Made by a program: the position numbers and the translations under genes. Of a stretch of 64,000 nucleotides of DNA, positions 56,441-64,000 are shown one piece after another. Where the stretch lies: positions 2,560,665-2,624,664 of the forward strand of contig NZ_KZ454944.1 of assembly GCF_002797415.1 (NCBI RefSeq), in the 5' to 3' direction. The DNA comes from Bacillus alkalisoli. Its GTDB lineage: Bacteria; Bacillota; Bacilli; Bacillales; Bacillaceae_I. How positions within the stretch are numbered: position 1 is the first letter of the stretch; the number at the start of each line of letters is the position of its first letter. The notes under the pieces are model-generated. The model was given only the letters and a program-made list of their open reading frames with translations. It had not been told where the DNA came from and did not search any database.

Positions 56441-56980
56441 TCCATGGACGGTTTCGCTTGTTTTTTGGCGCGTACCGGCCTTGAGTTCACTTCCCATGGA
56501 CGGTTTCGCTTGTTTTTTGGGGCGAACTGGCCTTGAGTTCACTTCCCATTGACGGTTTCGTTTGTTTTTTGGGGCGAACCGGCTTTGAGTTCGCTTCCCA
56601 TTGACGGTTTCGCTTGTTTTTTGGCGCGTACCGGCTTTGAGTTCACTTCCCATGGACGGTTTCGCTTGTTTTTTGGCGCGTACCGGCCTTGAGTTCACTT
56701 CCCATGGACGGTTTCGCTTGTTTTTTGCCGCGTACCGGCTTTGAGTTCACTTCCCATGGACGGTTTCGCTTGTTTTTTGCCGCGTACCGGCTTTGAGTTC
56801 GCTTCCCATTGACGGTTTCGCTTGTTTTTTGGGGCGAACTGGCCTTGAGTTCACTTCCCATGGACGGTTTCACTTGTTTTTTGCCGCGTACCGGCCTTGA
56901 GTTCGTTTCCCATGAACGGTTTCGCTTGTTTTTGATGTACCGACCTTGAAATCTTTTTCATAAAGGGTGTCGCTTATACT
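56441..56980. repeat. Tandem array of 52-bp repeats inside the hut operon
   Basis: About ten direct copies with an exact 52-bp period (CATGGACGG or CATTGACGG landmarks at 56443, 56495, 56547, 56599, 56651, 56703, 56755, 56807, 56859 and 56911), the last decaying by about 56980. Each unit contains GGTTTCGCTTGTTTTTTG, the near-palindrome GGCGCGTACCGGCC (or GGGGCGAACTGGCC) and TTGAGTTCACTTCC. Because 52 is not a multiple of three and all minus-strand frames are open, long spurious reading frames cross it. No spacers, so not CRISPR. Confidence 0.93.
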
Positions 56981-57035
56981 AGAGCCCTCTCTTTCCCAAC
57001 TATTGTTTCTCTTAATCCTTCATATATTTTTTGCT

Positions 57036-58544
57036 CTAAGTTTTCGCATGTAAAAGTTCAGTACCGTACTCTTCTTTCATCCATTTAGCCAATGCTTCGA
57101 TGTCGGTTGAGAACACTCTATCTTCGGTAATGCTGGGTACGATTGACCTACCTTTTTGGTACCATTCTTGCATTTTAGGTGATGCGAGCTTTACCCCACG
57201 ATATTCTAAGGCTTGCATTCCACAAATCCATTCAATCGCTAAAACCCTTCTTACGTTTTCAATGATTTGGTATGCATGTCTTGCCCCAATTGTTCCCATG
57301 CTTACATGGTCTTCTTGGTTTGCTGAAGATGGGATAGAATCCACACTTGCTGGATGAGCTAACGTCTTATTTTCTGAAACTAACGAAGCAGCACAATACT
57401 GCATAATCATTGCACCTGATTGCAATCCTGGCTTAGCACTTAAAAATGGTGGTAAGTCGTTTAGCTGTGGATTAACTAATCTCTCCACTCGACGCTCAGA
57501 AATATTGGCCAGTTCCGCCATTCCTATTTTCAAAAAGTCCATTGCAAAAGCAATCGGTTGACCGTGGAAATTACCGCCAGAAATGATTTTTCCTCCATCA
57601 TCGAACACAAGTGGATTATCCGTTGCTGCATTCATCTCAATTTGTAGCTTTTCTTTTACATATACTAACACTTGCCACGATGCACCATGTACTTGTGGAA
57701 TACAACGTAACGAATATGCATCTTGAACTCGCAACTGACCTTGTTTTGTCACTAATTTACTACCATCTAACAAACCTCTTAATCTACTAGCTACATCCAC
57801 TTGCTCGTTATATCCTCTTGCTGTATGAATGCTTTCATCAAATGCATCTGTAATTCCTTGAAGTCCTTCCATCGTTAGCGCAGCAACATAGTCAGCTTGA
57901 TACGCTAATCTTTCCGCTTCTAAATAAGCGATAGCACCAGTTGCGGTCATTGCTTGTGTCCCATTTATTAATGCTAACCCTTCTTTTGCCTTTAACTCGA
58001 TTGGTGTAATTCCACACTCTTGTAACACTACAGCTGATGCACGGCGTTTTCCTTTGTAAAAAACTTCTCCATCACCAAGAAGCGGTAATACTAAATGAGA
58101 TAATGGTGCCAAATCACCGCTTGCGCCAAGTGACCCTTGTTGTGGAACAACTGGTATTATCCCTTCGTTCACATATTGTAGTAACCGTTCTACAACAACT
58201 GGCCTAATGCCTGAAAAACCTTTTAACAATGCATTTGCGCGTAGAACTAACATTGCTTTGCTAATGTGAGGTGAAAATGGTTCGCCTACACCACATGCAT
58301 GAGAGTAAATTAGATGTTTTTGTAATACTTCCGTTTCACTTTTATCAATTTTTACATCACTAAATTTACCGAAACCTGTATTAATGCCATAAACGATTTT
58401 TCCTTGTTCTACAATTTGTTCGACTGCATTTCGGCTTGCAGCTACTCTTTGTAGTGCTTCTTTACATGCCATTACCTTTTCTTCCTGAAAAATAATTTTC
58501 CCTAACATTTCTAACGTTAAATTACTACCGTTTAACGTAATCAT
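57036..58544 (-). CDS. hutH: Histidine ammonia-lyase HutH
   Basis: 502 residues. The Ala-Ser-Gly that forms the MIO electrophile is in [14 protein letters not shown] near residue 143, and other family blocks include [20 protein letters not shown] and [13 protein letters not shown]. It deaminates histidine to urocanate. The start at 58544 follows GAGGGGAAC; an apparent extension upstream would run into the leader terminator. It is translated downstream of the hutP leader attenuator and upstream of the 52-bp repeats. Confidence 0.95.
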   Translation of the reverse strand: MITLNGSNLTLEMLGKIIFQEEKVMACKEALQRVAASRNAVEQIVEQGKIVYGINTGFGKFSDVKIDKSETEVLQKHLIYSHACGVGEPFSPHISKAMLVLRANALLKGFSGIRPVVVERLLQYVNEGIIPVVPQQGSLGASGDLAPLSHLVLPLLGDGEVFYKGKRRASAVVLQECGITPIELKAKEGLALINGTQAMTATGAIAYLEAERLAYQADYVAALTMEGLQGITDAFDESIHTARGYNEQVDVASRLRGLLDGSKLVTKQGQLRVQDAYSLRCIPQVHGASWQVLVYVKEKLQIEMNAATDNPLVFDDGGKIISGGNFHGQPIAFAMDFLKIGMAELANISERRVERLVNPQLNDLPPFLSAKPGLQSGAMIMQYCAASLVSENKTLAHPASVDSIPSSANQEDHVSMGTIGARHAYQIIENVRRVLAIEWICGMQALEYRGVKLASPKMQEWYQKGRSIVPSITEDRVFSTDIEALAKWMKEEYGTELLHAKT

Positions 58545-58571
58545 GTTTCGTTCCCCTCTCATCCGACTAAA

Positions 58572-58639
58572 GAGCAAACAAAAGGAGGCCATACTTTAAG
58601 AAGACGAAAATGGTTCGTCTTTCAAAAGTACAGCCCCCT
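58572..58639 (-). terminator. hut leader terminator (HutP-controlled attenuator)
   Basis: On the minus strand AGGGGGCTGTACTTT pairs along 15 positions with AAAGTATGGCCTCCT, enclosing an inner AAGACGAA / TTCGTCTT hairpin, followed by TTTGTTTG. It stands between hutP and hutH, the position at which HutP with histidine and Mg2+ prevents termination in B. subtilis. Confidence 0.8.
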
Positions 58640-58656
58640 ATTTATCAGCTACTATG
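58634..58656 (-). promoter_or_regulatory. Putative HutP-binding triplets
   Basis: The minus-strand RNA has closely spaced NAG-type triplets, ATAGTAG...GATAAATAG, immediately upstream of and overlapping the 5' arm of the terminator. This is consistent with HutP binding of repeated NAG triplets. Exact triplet usage is inferred. Confidence 0.55.
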
Positions 58657-58669
58657 GGCGTTTACTTAT

Positions 58670-58829
58670 TAATTTGGTTGTTACTATGATACAATTAGTT
58701 TATTGATAAACGACCTTTTATGAATAAACTTAATTACTCTTTTGCAATTATGTTAAAAGGTAATTTAATAAGTATTATGTTTTATAGTTCGTTTTTCGTC
58801 TAGTAATCATATATTATGACAGGCACTCA
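58670..58829 (-). mobile_element. P element copy 6 (degenerate, abuts hutP stop)
   Basis: The right half is clear: TTCGTTTTTCGTCTAGTAAT then TATTATGACAGGCACTCA, ending at 58829. The left half is weak but has GTTTATTGATAAACGA like the GTTTAATGAAAAACGA of other copies. The terminal TCA is the complement of the hutP TGA stop codon. Confidence 0.55.
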
Positions 58830-59261
58830 AATGTGATTAATTCCTAAACCGATTGTTTCATGTTCAGATCCCCTTACTGGTGCACCAATTGTTCCGTATA
58901 GTGCTACAGCAATCCAATCTCCTTCTTGCTCATCATCATAGGGATTACCCCTCACTACAGAAAACCTTAAACCTACTGTACGCATAAGTGATCCGAGTTG
59001 CACTTGCCCTCTCGTTACGCCACTTAATGCATCCATAATGGCATGATATAAAGCATGCGTTTCTCGGTACCCTTCTGCCCGAATGATACCTTCTCGTTTT
59101 GCCGCTGTTTCGATTGCTGCTACTACTTTTTGTGAATCCATGGATCCTACTTTCCCAACGCACCGTTTCCAGTTGTTCGGAATTTGAACCATTTCGTTTT
59201 CATCTGTTGTTAAGGCTAACATAATCGCATGTTTGCCAATTCTATTGTCTACAGTCAGCAT
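58827..59261 (-). CDS. hutP: Hut operon antiterminator HutP
   Basis: 144 residues, nearly full family length, ending [14 protein letters not shown] as in B. subtilis Hut[18 protein letters not shown] and [17 protein letters not shown] are conserved, as are the histidines of the L-histidine/Mg2+ site. It binds NAG-repeat RNA in the hut leader and prevents termination when histidine is present. GGAGAG precedes the ATG. First gene of hutP-H-U-I-G; no hutM transporter follows hutG here. Confidence 0.95.
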   Translation of the reverse strand: MLTVDNRIGKHAIMLALTTDENEMVQIPNNWKRCVGKVGSMDSQKVVAAIETAAKREGIIRAEGYRETHALYHAIMDALSGVTRGQVQLGSLMRTVGLRFSVVRGNPYDDEQEGDWIAVALYGTIGAPVRGSEHETIGLGINHI

Positions 59262-59312
59262 TTTAAACTCTCCAAAAAAATAAAAATTTTCTAATAACTA
59301 TTGTCTAACTTA

Positions 59313-59342
59313 AGTGTAAAGGTGGTTATGCTACTATGTCAA
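59313..59342 (-). promoter_or_regulatory. Sigma-A promoter of the hut operon
   Basis: TTGACA-18 bp-TACACT on the minus strand, about 50 bp before the hutP start codon. Confidence 0.65.
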
Positions 59343-59349
59343 GAATTAA

Positions 59350-59383
59350 AAAGGGTTGTCTAGAAAGTAAGTTCTAGACAACC
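59350..59383 (-). terminator. Terminator upstream of hutP
   Basis: A 12-bp perfect stem GGTTGTCTAGAA / TTCTAGACAACC followed on the minus strand by CTTTTT. It ends transcription from the 59.6-63 kb genes before the hut promoter. Confidence 0.9.
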
Positions 59384-59404
59384 GATTATTTTGTTTCTAA
59401 ATAC

Positions 59405-59522
59405 GTTCCCGTGGTGTTGTCGCTTTCCGCGGGGGAGGCGGTGAGCCTCCTTGAGCCCATAGGCTCTGTGGGGTTTCACCAGTCTGCCCTCTCCCGCAGG
59501 AGTCGACAACACCCACTGGAAC
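59405..59522. repeat. R element copy 10 (different arms)
   Basis: Arms GTTCCCGTGGTGTTGTCG / CGACAACACCCACTGGAAC pair with one bulge and are again unrelated to other copies. Core: GCTTTCCGCGGGGGAGGCGG, CTGTGGGGTTTCACCAG, CTCCCGCAGGAGTC. It resembles copy 1 most closely. Confidence 0.85.
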
Positions 59523-59572
59523 TTTTAATGTTAGCAAACAAGTTAAATTCTTATTACTATTTAATAAAATAC

Positions 59573-60190
59573 TTATTCATACTCTTTAGAAAGGATGTAA
59601 TATTGCAACCCTTTCACCGAATCTAACGCTTTTTGTTGAAGGTCTTCAGCTAATTGATGATTCTTTTGCTTTTTCGCATACTCAGCTTCTAAGCTATAAA
59701 TCATCCACTCTTTCTTCAGATGCTTTTTGTTGTCTTCATATGCTTCTTGATCTTTTTCATGAATGGCAATTGCTGTTAAGAAATAATGACGAAACTCAGG
59801 TTGACTAATATACTCTAACTCATCTTTTACTCTATAAAAGTTTTTCATAAGTAAGTAATAGTTAGCAATGAATACGGCTGTTTTCTTTTTATTTTTCCAC
59901 TTAGCTTCGATGTTTTCCAATGCTATTTTTGCGCCTTTCATATCTTTGTTTGCTAGCTTTAAAACAAAGTCATAATAAGGCTCTTTCTTTTTCTTTTCTA
60001 AGTACTTCTCAATTTTTTTTACATCCTTTGATAAAAACATGTACTGAATGTCTTTATAAGAAAAAAGAATAAACGCAATGATCAGCAAAAATACAAAGTA
60101 CCAAAAACTAAATTGTACGTTAATAATTCCAAGAAAAATTCCTATTAGAAAGCCACCGATGATGATTGCTGTTAGCTTTTGAAAGTTCAT
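59573..60190 (-). CDS. Membrane protein with TPR-like helical domain, unknown
   Basis: 205 residues. Two N-terminal membrane helices (about 7-23 and 27-44) are followed by a helical, Lys-rich cytosolic region with repeated hairpins (KKEPYYDFVLKLANKDMKGA, KKTAVFIANYYLLMKNFYRV), which suggests tetratricopeptide-like packing. No family recognised. TTGAGGTAG precedes the ATG. It is 66 bp downstream of the methyltransferase gene, likely in the same transcript. Confidence 0.65.
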   Translation of the reverse strand: MNFQKLTAIIIGGFLIGIFLGIINVQFSFWYFVFLLIIAFILFSYKDIQYMFLSKDVKKIEKYLEKKKKEPYYDFVLKLANKDMKGAKIALENIEAKWKNKKKTAVFIANYYLLMKNFYRVKDELEYISQPEFRHYFLTAIAIHEKDQEAYEDNKKHLKKEWMIYSLEAEYAKKQKNHQLAEDLQQKALDSVKGLQYYILSKEYE

Positions 60191-60256
60191 AGCATCTACC
60201 TCAATTCAAATAATCACTTTCCTTTACTTTAACAAACTATAAGCAAATTGAAAACA

Positions 60257-60877
60257 CTAGTATTTCTTCTTCCAAACCATAGATTGAAAGTTTAAATCAC
60301 TATTTCCAATTACTTCTTTTGGAATACCCTTAAACGAGACAAGTTCAAAGTATTCTCCAACAAACTCCACTATTTCTTCATTTCCAAAAAACGAGAAAAA
60401 TCTCTTTGGTTCGTAAAAGTCATTTTCCCAAACACCCTCGGAATTTTTACCACCGTATACTCCGTAGTACAATAATCCACCTGGTTTTAAAACGCGCTTA
60501 ATCTCTTTCAACACTTTATCTAATTCGTTTTTCGGAACGTGGAGTAAGCAGTTTAAGGCCCACACATAATCAAAGCTATTATCTTCAAAGCTCATTTCAT
60601 CAAAAGACATTACTTTTGCATTTAACCCTTTTTCTGTACACTTTTGAACCATCTCAGGAGATAGATCAATACATGTAACTTCTAGCCCTTGTTCAAGAAA
60701 AAATTTGCCATCATGCCCAGGTCCCGCTCCAATCTCAAGTAGCTTTCCCTTTTTATTAAGTTTGGCTAAAAACTCATTTCGCTCGATAGCTTTCCATCCC
60801 TCGACTTCAGTTGTGTTACGTTCACTGGCTTTATTATTGTAAGCTTCTAAAAGACTGTCTTTATATGAATCACTCAA
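60257..60877 (-). CDS. Class I SAM-dependent methyltransferase
   Basis: 206 residues. SAM-binding motif I is LLEIGAGPGHDGKFF, motif II VTCIDLSPEMVQKC, and DYVWALNCLLHVPKNELD is motif IV. Substrate unknown; the fold suits small-molecule or lipid methylation. TTG start with AGGAGAG upstream. Its start is 11 bp after the end of the sigma/anti-sigma fusion gene, so it is probably in the same operon. Confidence 0.85.
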   Translation of the reverse strand: MSDSYKDSLLEAYNNKASERNTTEVEGWKAIERNEFLAKLNKKGKLLEIGAGPGHDGKFFLEQGLEVTCIDLSPEMVQKCTEKGLNAKVMSFDEMSFEDNSFDYVWALNCLLHVPKNELDKVLKEIKRVLKPGGLLYYGVYGGKNSEGVWENDFYEPKRFFSFFGNEEIVEFVGEYFELVSFKGIPKEVIGNSDLNFQSMVWKKKY

Positions 60878-60888
60878 ACTACTCTCTC

Positions 60889-62904
60889 CTAAAACCCGTA
60901 ATTTTTTAATGGTACTTTTATTGGTTCTTTTAAATGAATTACCCTTGTTATATTGGCATTTGTTAGTACGATTTCTTCTGGCATATTTTCTTCAATAATT
61001 AACTCGATGTGCAAAAATATTCCAGGGTCATTTTTTAGTGGATCAAAATCTAGCTTGTTAGTACTATGAAACCATCTATTCATTTCGTTATTTGTAACGG
61101 TCCAATTAGTATAAGCAGAAAAAACATTTTCATCTACTCCTGCATCTTTAACAATAATTTCATAACTCCCTCTAGAGTGATTACCGTTCGGTTCCAACTT
61201 GCGAACAGTTAACGTCTCTAACGTTTCACCATACATCGTTTTATCTAGCGCCAAGTCTTCCACTTCTCGTAATGGTATTTCAAGCGATTTAATTAGTTGA
61301 GTGGAATAGTATATCTCGTTTATTTGAATATTTAGCTCCGAATCTTTGTTAATTTTATCCTCTATAGTCACGCCTGAACTAGCTTCTTCAAATCCCCAGA
61401 AGTTTAAATTAATTCCACTAATGTCCGCTAAAAATGGGCTAAAGGTAAAGCGTTTTTGTGTACTGTTTATATTGCCCTGTTCTGTCATATAAACCGGCAG
61501 TAATCCGCGTCCATTGTAATCTACCATTGAAATAAATGATTGAAGCACTAAGTTTCTGCGGATAACGGATTCTCGTAAATCTTCCCCATTTTCTATTTTC
61601 TCTCCCAATAACCTTTTTACTTCACTATCTGTAATATCCATTTCTAAGTCTAACAAAATGCCAGTTGGCGTATAAACTAGTTCATTCAACTTTAGTTCGA
61701 CTATATCTAAAACGTTGTATGTCTCGTCTATTAAGACTACCTCTCTATTATCTTTAAAAGGAGCGTACGATACGGGAACCGTAACATCCCAATTACCAAT
61801 AACATTTTCTATTTCCCTAATTGCAACCTGCAAGTCAAAAGCTTGAGGTATATCTTCCACTTTTGTTAATGAATAAACAAGAACTTTCTCTGATTTGTCT
61901 AAATAAGGTATATTAACAGCACCGAGGAAATGCTCTTTTTCGCCATCTATTATCTTCCCCCAATATTGTGGTTTCCGATCTAAGTTACCCCTTACTTCTC
62001 TTTCTTCCCCTAATTCATCTAGTAAAGAATAATGAACAATAAGATATTCTGGCGATACATCTACTTTGTTAACGGTAAATGTAAAACCAGCATCCGAAAC
62101 GGAAAACGTATCTTCTCCCCATGCATTATAGAATTCACCGTATTTCACATAGTTTGTGACCGCTGTTTTCCAGTTTGATAAGTTTGGTAACAAAAAAATA
62201 AAGGAAGCAAACACAGCTACGACAATACTAGCTAAAATGGCTTGTTTTTTCCAAGATCGTTTTTTATTCGTTTGAGATGGCAACTGATTCATTAATTTTG
62301 ATAAGAAATTATCTTCTATTACCCTTTCGTTCATTGCTGCAACATACTTCTTCTTCATACTTTTGATTTTCTTAACCTTTTCACGGCAGTTAGGGCAAAA
62401 TTCGAGATGGTCTTCGATAGTTTCATCATTATTGTTACCGGAAAATGCTAGTAATCTATCGATTGGAATACAGGATTCTGTAGTCTTTATATTTTGTAAT
62501 ACTTCCCCGCAAATATTCATTAAAGCGGATTGATAGTTGCTATCCACTTCGTCCTTAGTAATACCAACAATATGAGATATCTCTTCTGTACTAAAGTGTT
62601 GGATTTCAGATAGAAGAAAAATATACGTTTCTAAAAAATTCGGAAACAGCGGGGAATTAGTTTGGATGCTGTTCGACAGTAATCTAAAATGTTCCTTAAA
62701 AACAAGGCTCACTATGTTCTTTTTTTCAGACAAACTGTTATATGTATTCGTAAAGGTTATTAATATTATTTCATCCACTTTTTCAGCGTTTAGTGGGAAG
62801 GCTTTTGTTATACAATAAGCATTTTCTATGTAAGGGGCTATTAGTTTAATAAATAATTCTTTGTCCCCAGCCAATATCTTTTGAACTTCTGTTTCAGTAA
62901 TCAT
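60889..62904 (-). CDS. ECF sigma-like / zinc anti-sigma / DUF4179-like fusion membrane protein
   Basis: 671 residues. N-terminal part (about 1-135) reads like an ECF sigma factor: a region-2-like stretch LNAEKVDEIILITFTNTYNS and a region-4-like helix-turn-helix FSTEEISHIVGITKDEVDSN. Next is a zinc anti-sigma-type motif HLEFCPNC (His166, Cys170, Cys173), one membrane helix (about 221-240), and a large extracellular region with DUF4179/DUF5643-like beta domains. Sigma and anti-sigma are normally separate proteins, so this is either a self-contained switch or a degenerate fusion. The frame is unbroken throughout. GAGGTG precedes the ATG at 62904. Confidence 0.82.
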   Translation of the reverse strand: MITETEVQKILAGDKELFIKLIAPYIENAYCITKAFPLNAEKVDEIILITFTNTYNSLSEKKNIVSLVFKEHFRLLSNSIQTNSPLFPNFLETYIFLLSEIQHFSTEEISHIVGITKDEVDSNYQSALMNICGEVLQNIKTTESCIPIDRLLAFSGNNNDETIEDHLEFCPNCREKVKKIKSMKKKYVAAMNERVIEDNFLSKLMNQLPSQTNKKRSWKKQAILASIVVAVFASFIFLLPNLSNWKTAVTNYVKYGEFYNAWGEDTFSVSDAGFTFTVNKVDVSPEYLIVHYSLLDELGEEREVRGNLDRKPQYWGKIIDGEKEHFLGAVNIPYLDKSEKVLVYSLTKVEDIPQAFDLQVAIREIENVIGNWDVTVPVSYAPFKDNREVVLIDETYNVLDIVELKLNELVYTPTGILLDLEMDITDSEVKRLLGEKIENGEDLRESVIRRNLVLQSFISMVDYNGRGLLPVYMTEQGNINSTQKRFTFSPFLADISGINLNFWGFEEASSGVTIEDKINKDSELNIQINEIYYSTQLIKSLEIPLREVEDLALDKTMYGETLETLTVRKLEPNGNHSRGSYEIIVKDAGVDENVFSAYTNWTVTNNEMNRWFHSTNKLDFDPLKNDPGIFLHIELIIEENMPEEIVLTNANITRVIHLKEPIKVPLKNYGF

Positions 62905-62984
62905 ACATTTCACCTCTTTTGAAAAGTTATACTATTATTATATCATTCTTCCAATATATGTTTTCGAAATGTTTATATTTCACA

Positions 62985-63020
62985 ATAAATAAAAGTGCCC
63001 TAAAATACATAGGACACTTA
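62985..63020 (-). terminator. Terminator between the two paralogous genes
   Basis: AAGTG-CCTA / TAGG-CACTT stem followed on the minus strand by TTTATTTATTG. Confidence 0.75.
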
Positions 63021-63030
63021 CACTAAATAC

Positions 63031-64000
63031 TTATTCTTTTTTGCCAAGTGAGATTTTTAATGGCTCTTCTAATTGGATTATACGTTGCATTCCAGTTGAC
63101 TTTATTTCCACTTCTTCTGGTGTATTTTCATCAATAAATACTTGAAGATGGAAGCCAACTGTGTCTGTTTCATAAGTATGATTATTTTCCCCGTAAGTAT
63201 AGCTAACTATTGGTTGCCATCCATCTCTCATTTCTGTTTCATGGACGTTCCAATGATATATGTTTTTATCGTGTTTACTTTGTTTGGATCCTTTCATCAC
63301 AATATCAAAGCGTTCGGGATTATATTCTTCTTTATCTACTGTAACTTTTTTAATCGTAATAGTTTCAAAAACGTCGCCATTCACTTCAATGTTTAGTGGA
63401 TAATCTTCCACTTCTTCTAACTTTATTGGAATGGAGATGTCTACAGGTATATGGTATTGAAAGCCTTGTAGTACCATATACGTTGTTTCATCTGTATCTA
63501 ATCTTCCCTTTACAATAGACTCTCGCCGATTATGCTCACCATTCTCATATAATGCACGCAATTCTTCCATATCATAATAATAATCGCTAAAAGCTGACTT
63601 TTGAGGTTGGCCATATACCCAATTCCGGTTGTATTCTATTATATCAATAGGGATTAAATGTAAATCATTACTACTTTGTATGGATACCATTGGATACACA
63701 TTGTATTTTAAATAATTTGAGTCAAAACCATATTGTTGTTTTGATTCTTCACTTGTGGATGCCGTGATTCGATCTACTTCTTCGTCCGTTAAGCTCACTT
63801 TATATTCTATAATATTTCCAAGAGAGGTTTTCAAAAATTGCTCAATGGAAAATTCTATACTGTTAGCAAATGTTTCTTTTACATCCATATTAACAATTTC
63901 AATATTATCTTTAAATGGAGAAAACTTTATAGGAATGGTTAGATCCCATAACCCTCGTCTATGAGCTATTTCTCTAATTGTTATTTCTAATTCAAATTCA
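63031..64000 (-). CDS. Partial paralogue: extracellular DUF4179/DUF5643-like region (continues beyond window)
   Basis: The frame is open through the window edge, so this is the C-terminal 322 codons of a longer gene. It is homologous to the extracellular half of the preceding fusion: LTIPIKFSPFKDNIEIVNMD here versus VTVPVSYAPFKDNREVVLID there, and both end in a ...RIIQLEEPLKISL / RVIHLKEPIKVPL strand. Its N-terminus, and any sigma or zinc region, lies outside the window. It is upstream of the fusion in tandem, separated by a terminator. Confidence 0.8.
   Translation of the reverse strand, partial: EFELEITIREIAHRRGLWDLTIPIKFSPFKDNIEIVNMDVKETFANSIEFSIEQFLKTSLGNIIEYKVSLTDEEVDRITASTSEESKQQYGFDSNYLKYNVYPMVSIQSSNDLHLIPIDIIEYNRNWVYGQPQKSAFSDYYYDMEELRALYENGEHNRRESIVKGRLDTDETTYMVLQGFQYHIPVDISIPIKLEEVEDYPLNIEVNGDVFETITIKKVTVDKEEYNPERFDIVMKGSKQSKHDKNIYHWNVHETEMRDGWQPIVSYTYGENNHTYETDTVGFHLQVFIDENTPEEVEIKSTGMQRIIQLEEPLKISLGKKE

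Noticed and set aside
56441-56980. CRISPR array or real repeat protein in the 52-bp tandem array
   Set aside because: Units are contiguous with no spacers, so it is not CRISPR. The long minus-strand frames through it have no ribosome binding site, and because 52 is not a multiple of three they merely read the unit in successive frames.

Overview
The window looks like chromosome from a low-GC, endospore-forming member of the Bacillaceae. The evidence is AT-rich coding sequence, strong GGAGG-type ribosome binding sites, frequent TTG/GTG starts, and many proteins recognisable from Bacillus subtilis. The left 16 kb follows the B. subtilis ccpC-darB(ykuL)-ykuK-ykuJ-ykuI-fadH-ykuE-ykuD-ykyB-cheV neighbourhood, with local insertions. 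In B. subtilis patA lies next to cheV; here it is about 29 kb away, and ykuV and ykwC homologues are also dispersed. I see no phage, plasmid, tRNA, rRNA or CRISPR locus.

Layout. 1-3.2 kb: start of a CcpC-like LysR gene, a TauE/SafE permease, a glyoxalase-fold protein and a DHA2 multidrug transporter. 3.3-15.6 kb: c-di-AMP sensor DarB, YkuK, a zinc-ribbon micro-ORF, YueI, YkuJ, glutaredoxin, the degenerate EAL protein YkuI, a LysM protein, FadH, the Tat phosphoesterase YkuE, the L,D-transpeptidase YkuD, an HD-GYP protein, YkyB and CheV. 15.7-20.5 kb: trehalose operon (IIA-treP-treA-treR) with a promoter and two TreR operators. 20.7-35.8 kb: a large membrane-anchored alpha/beta hydrolase, a canonical EAL protein, a bactofilin-like protein, a Mug glycosylase, a candidate structured small RNA, and many small membrane or secreted proteins. 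35.9-52 kb: a GltS-type symporter, an acyltransferase, an HPr-like protein without His15, YkuV, a six-repeat lectin-like propeller protein, purine and NSS transporters, PatA, a subtilisin, a three-PAS histidine kinase and YkwC. 52.4-59.3 kb: complete histidine-utilisation operon hutP-H-U-I-G with a leader terminator, interrupted between hutH and hutU by a 52-bp tandem repeat array. 59.6-64 kb: a helical membrane protein, a methyltransferase, and a large protein joining an ECF-sigma-like region, a zinc anti-sigma motif and an extracytoplasmic domain in one chain, followed by a partial paralogue.

Repeats are the most striking non-coding content. Ten copies of a GC-rich, hairpin-forming intergenic element (called R here) sit mainly at gene 3' ends. 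Several have arms that differ in sequence but still pair, which points to selection on structure. A second, AT-rich family of about 125-160 bp (called P here) has imperfect terminal inverted repeats and looks like a non-autonomous mobile element. One P copy ends exactly at the hutP stop codon. There is also a perfect 47-bp palindrome beside the HPr-like gene.

Best candidates for undescribed biology: the sigma/anti-sigma fusion (60.9-62.9 kb) with its tandem partner, the structured RNA at about 34.5 kb, the R element family, the lectin-like propeller protein, and the His15-less HPr paralogue. All assignments are from reading the sequence; no database search was run.
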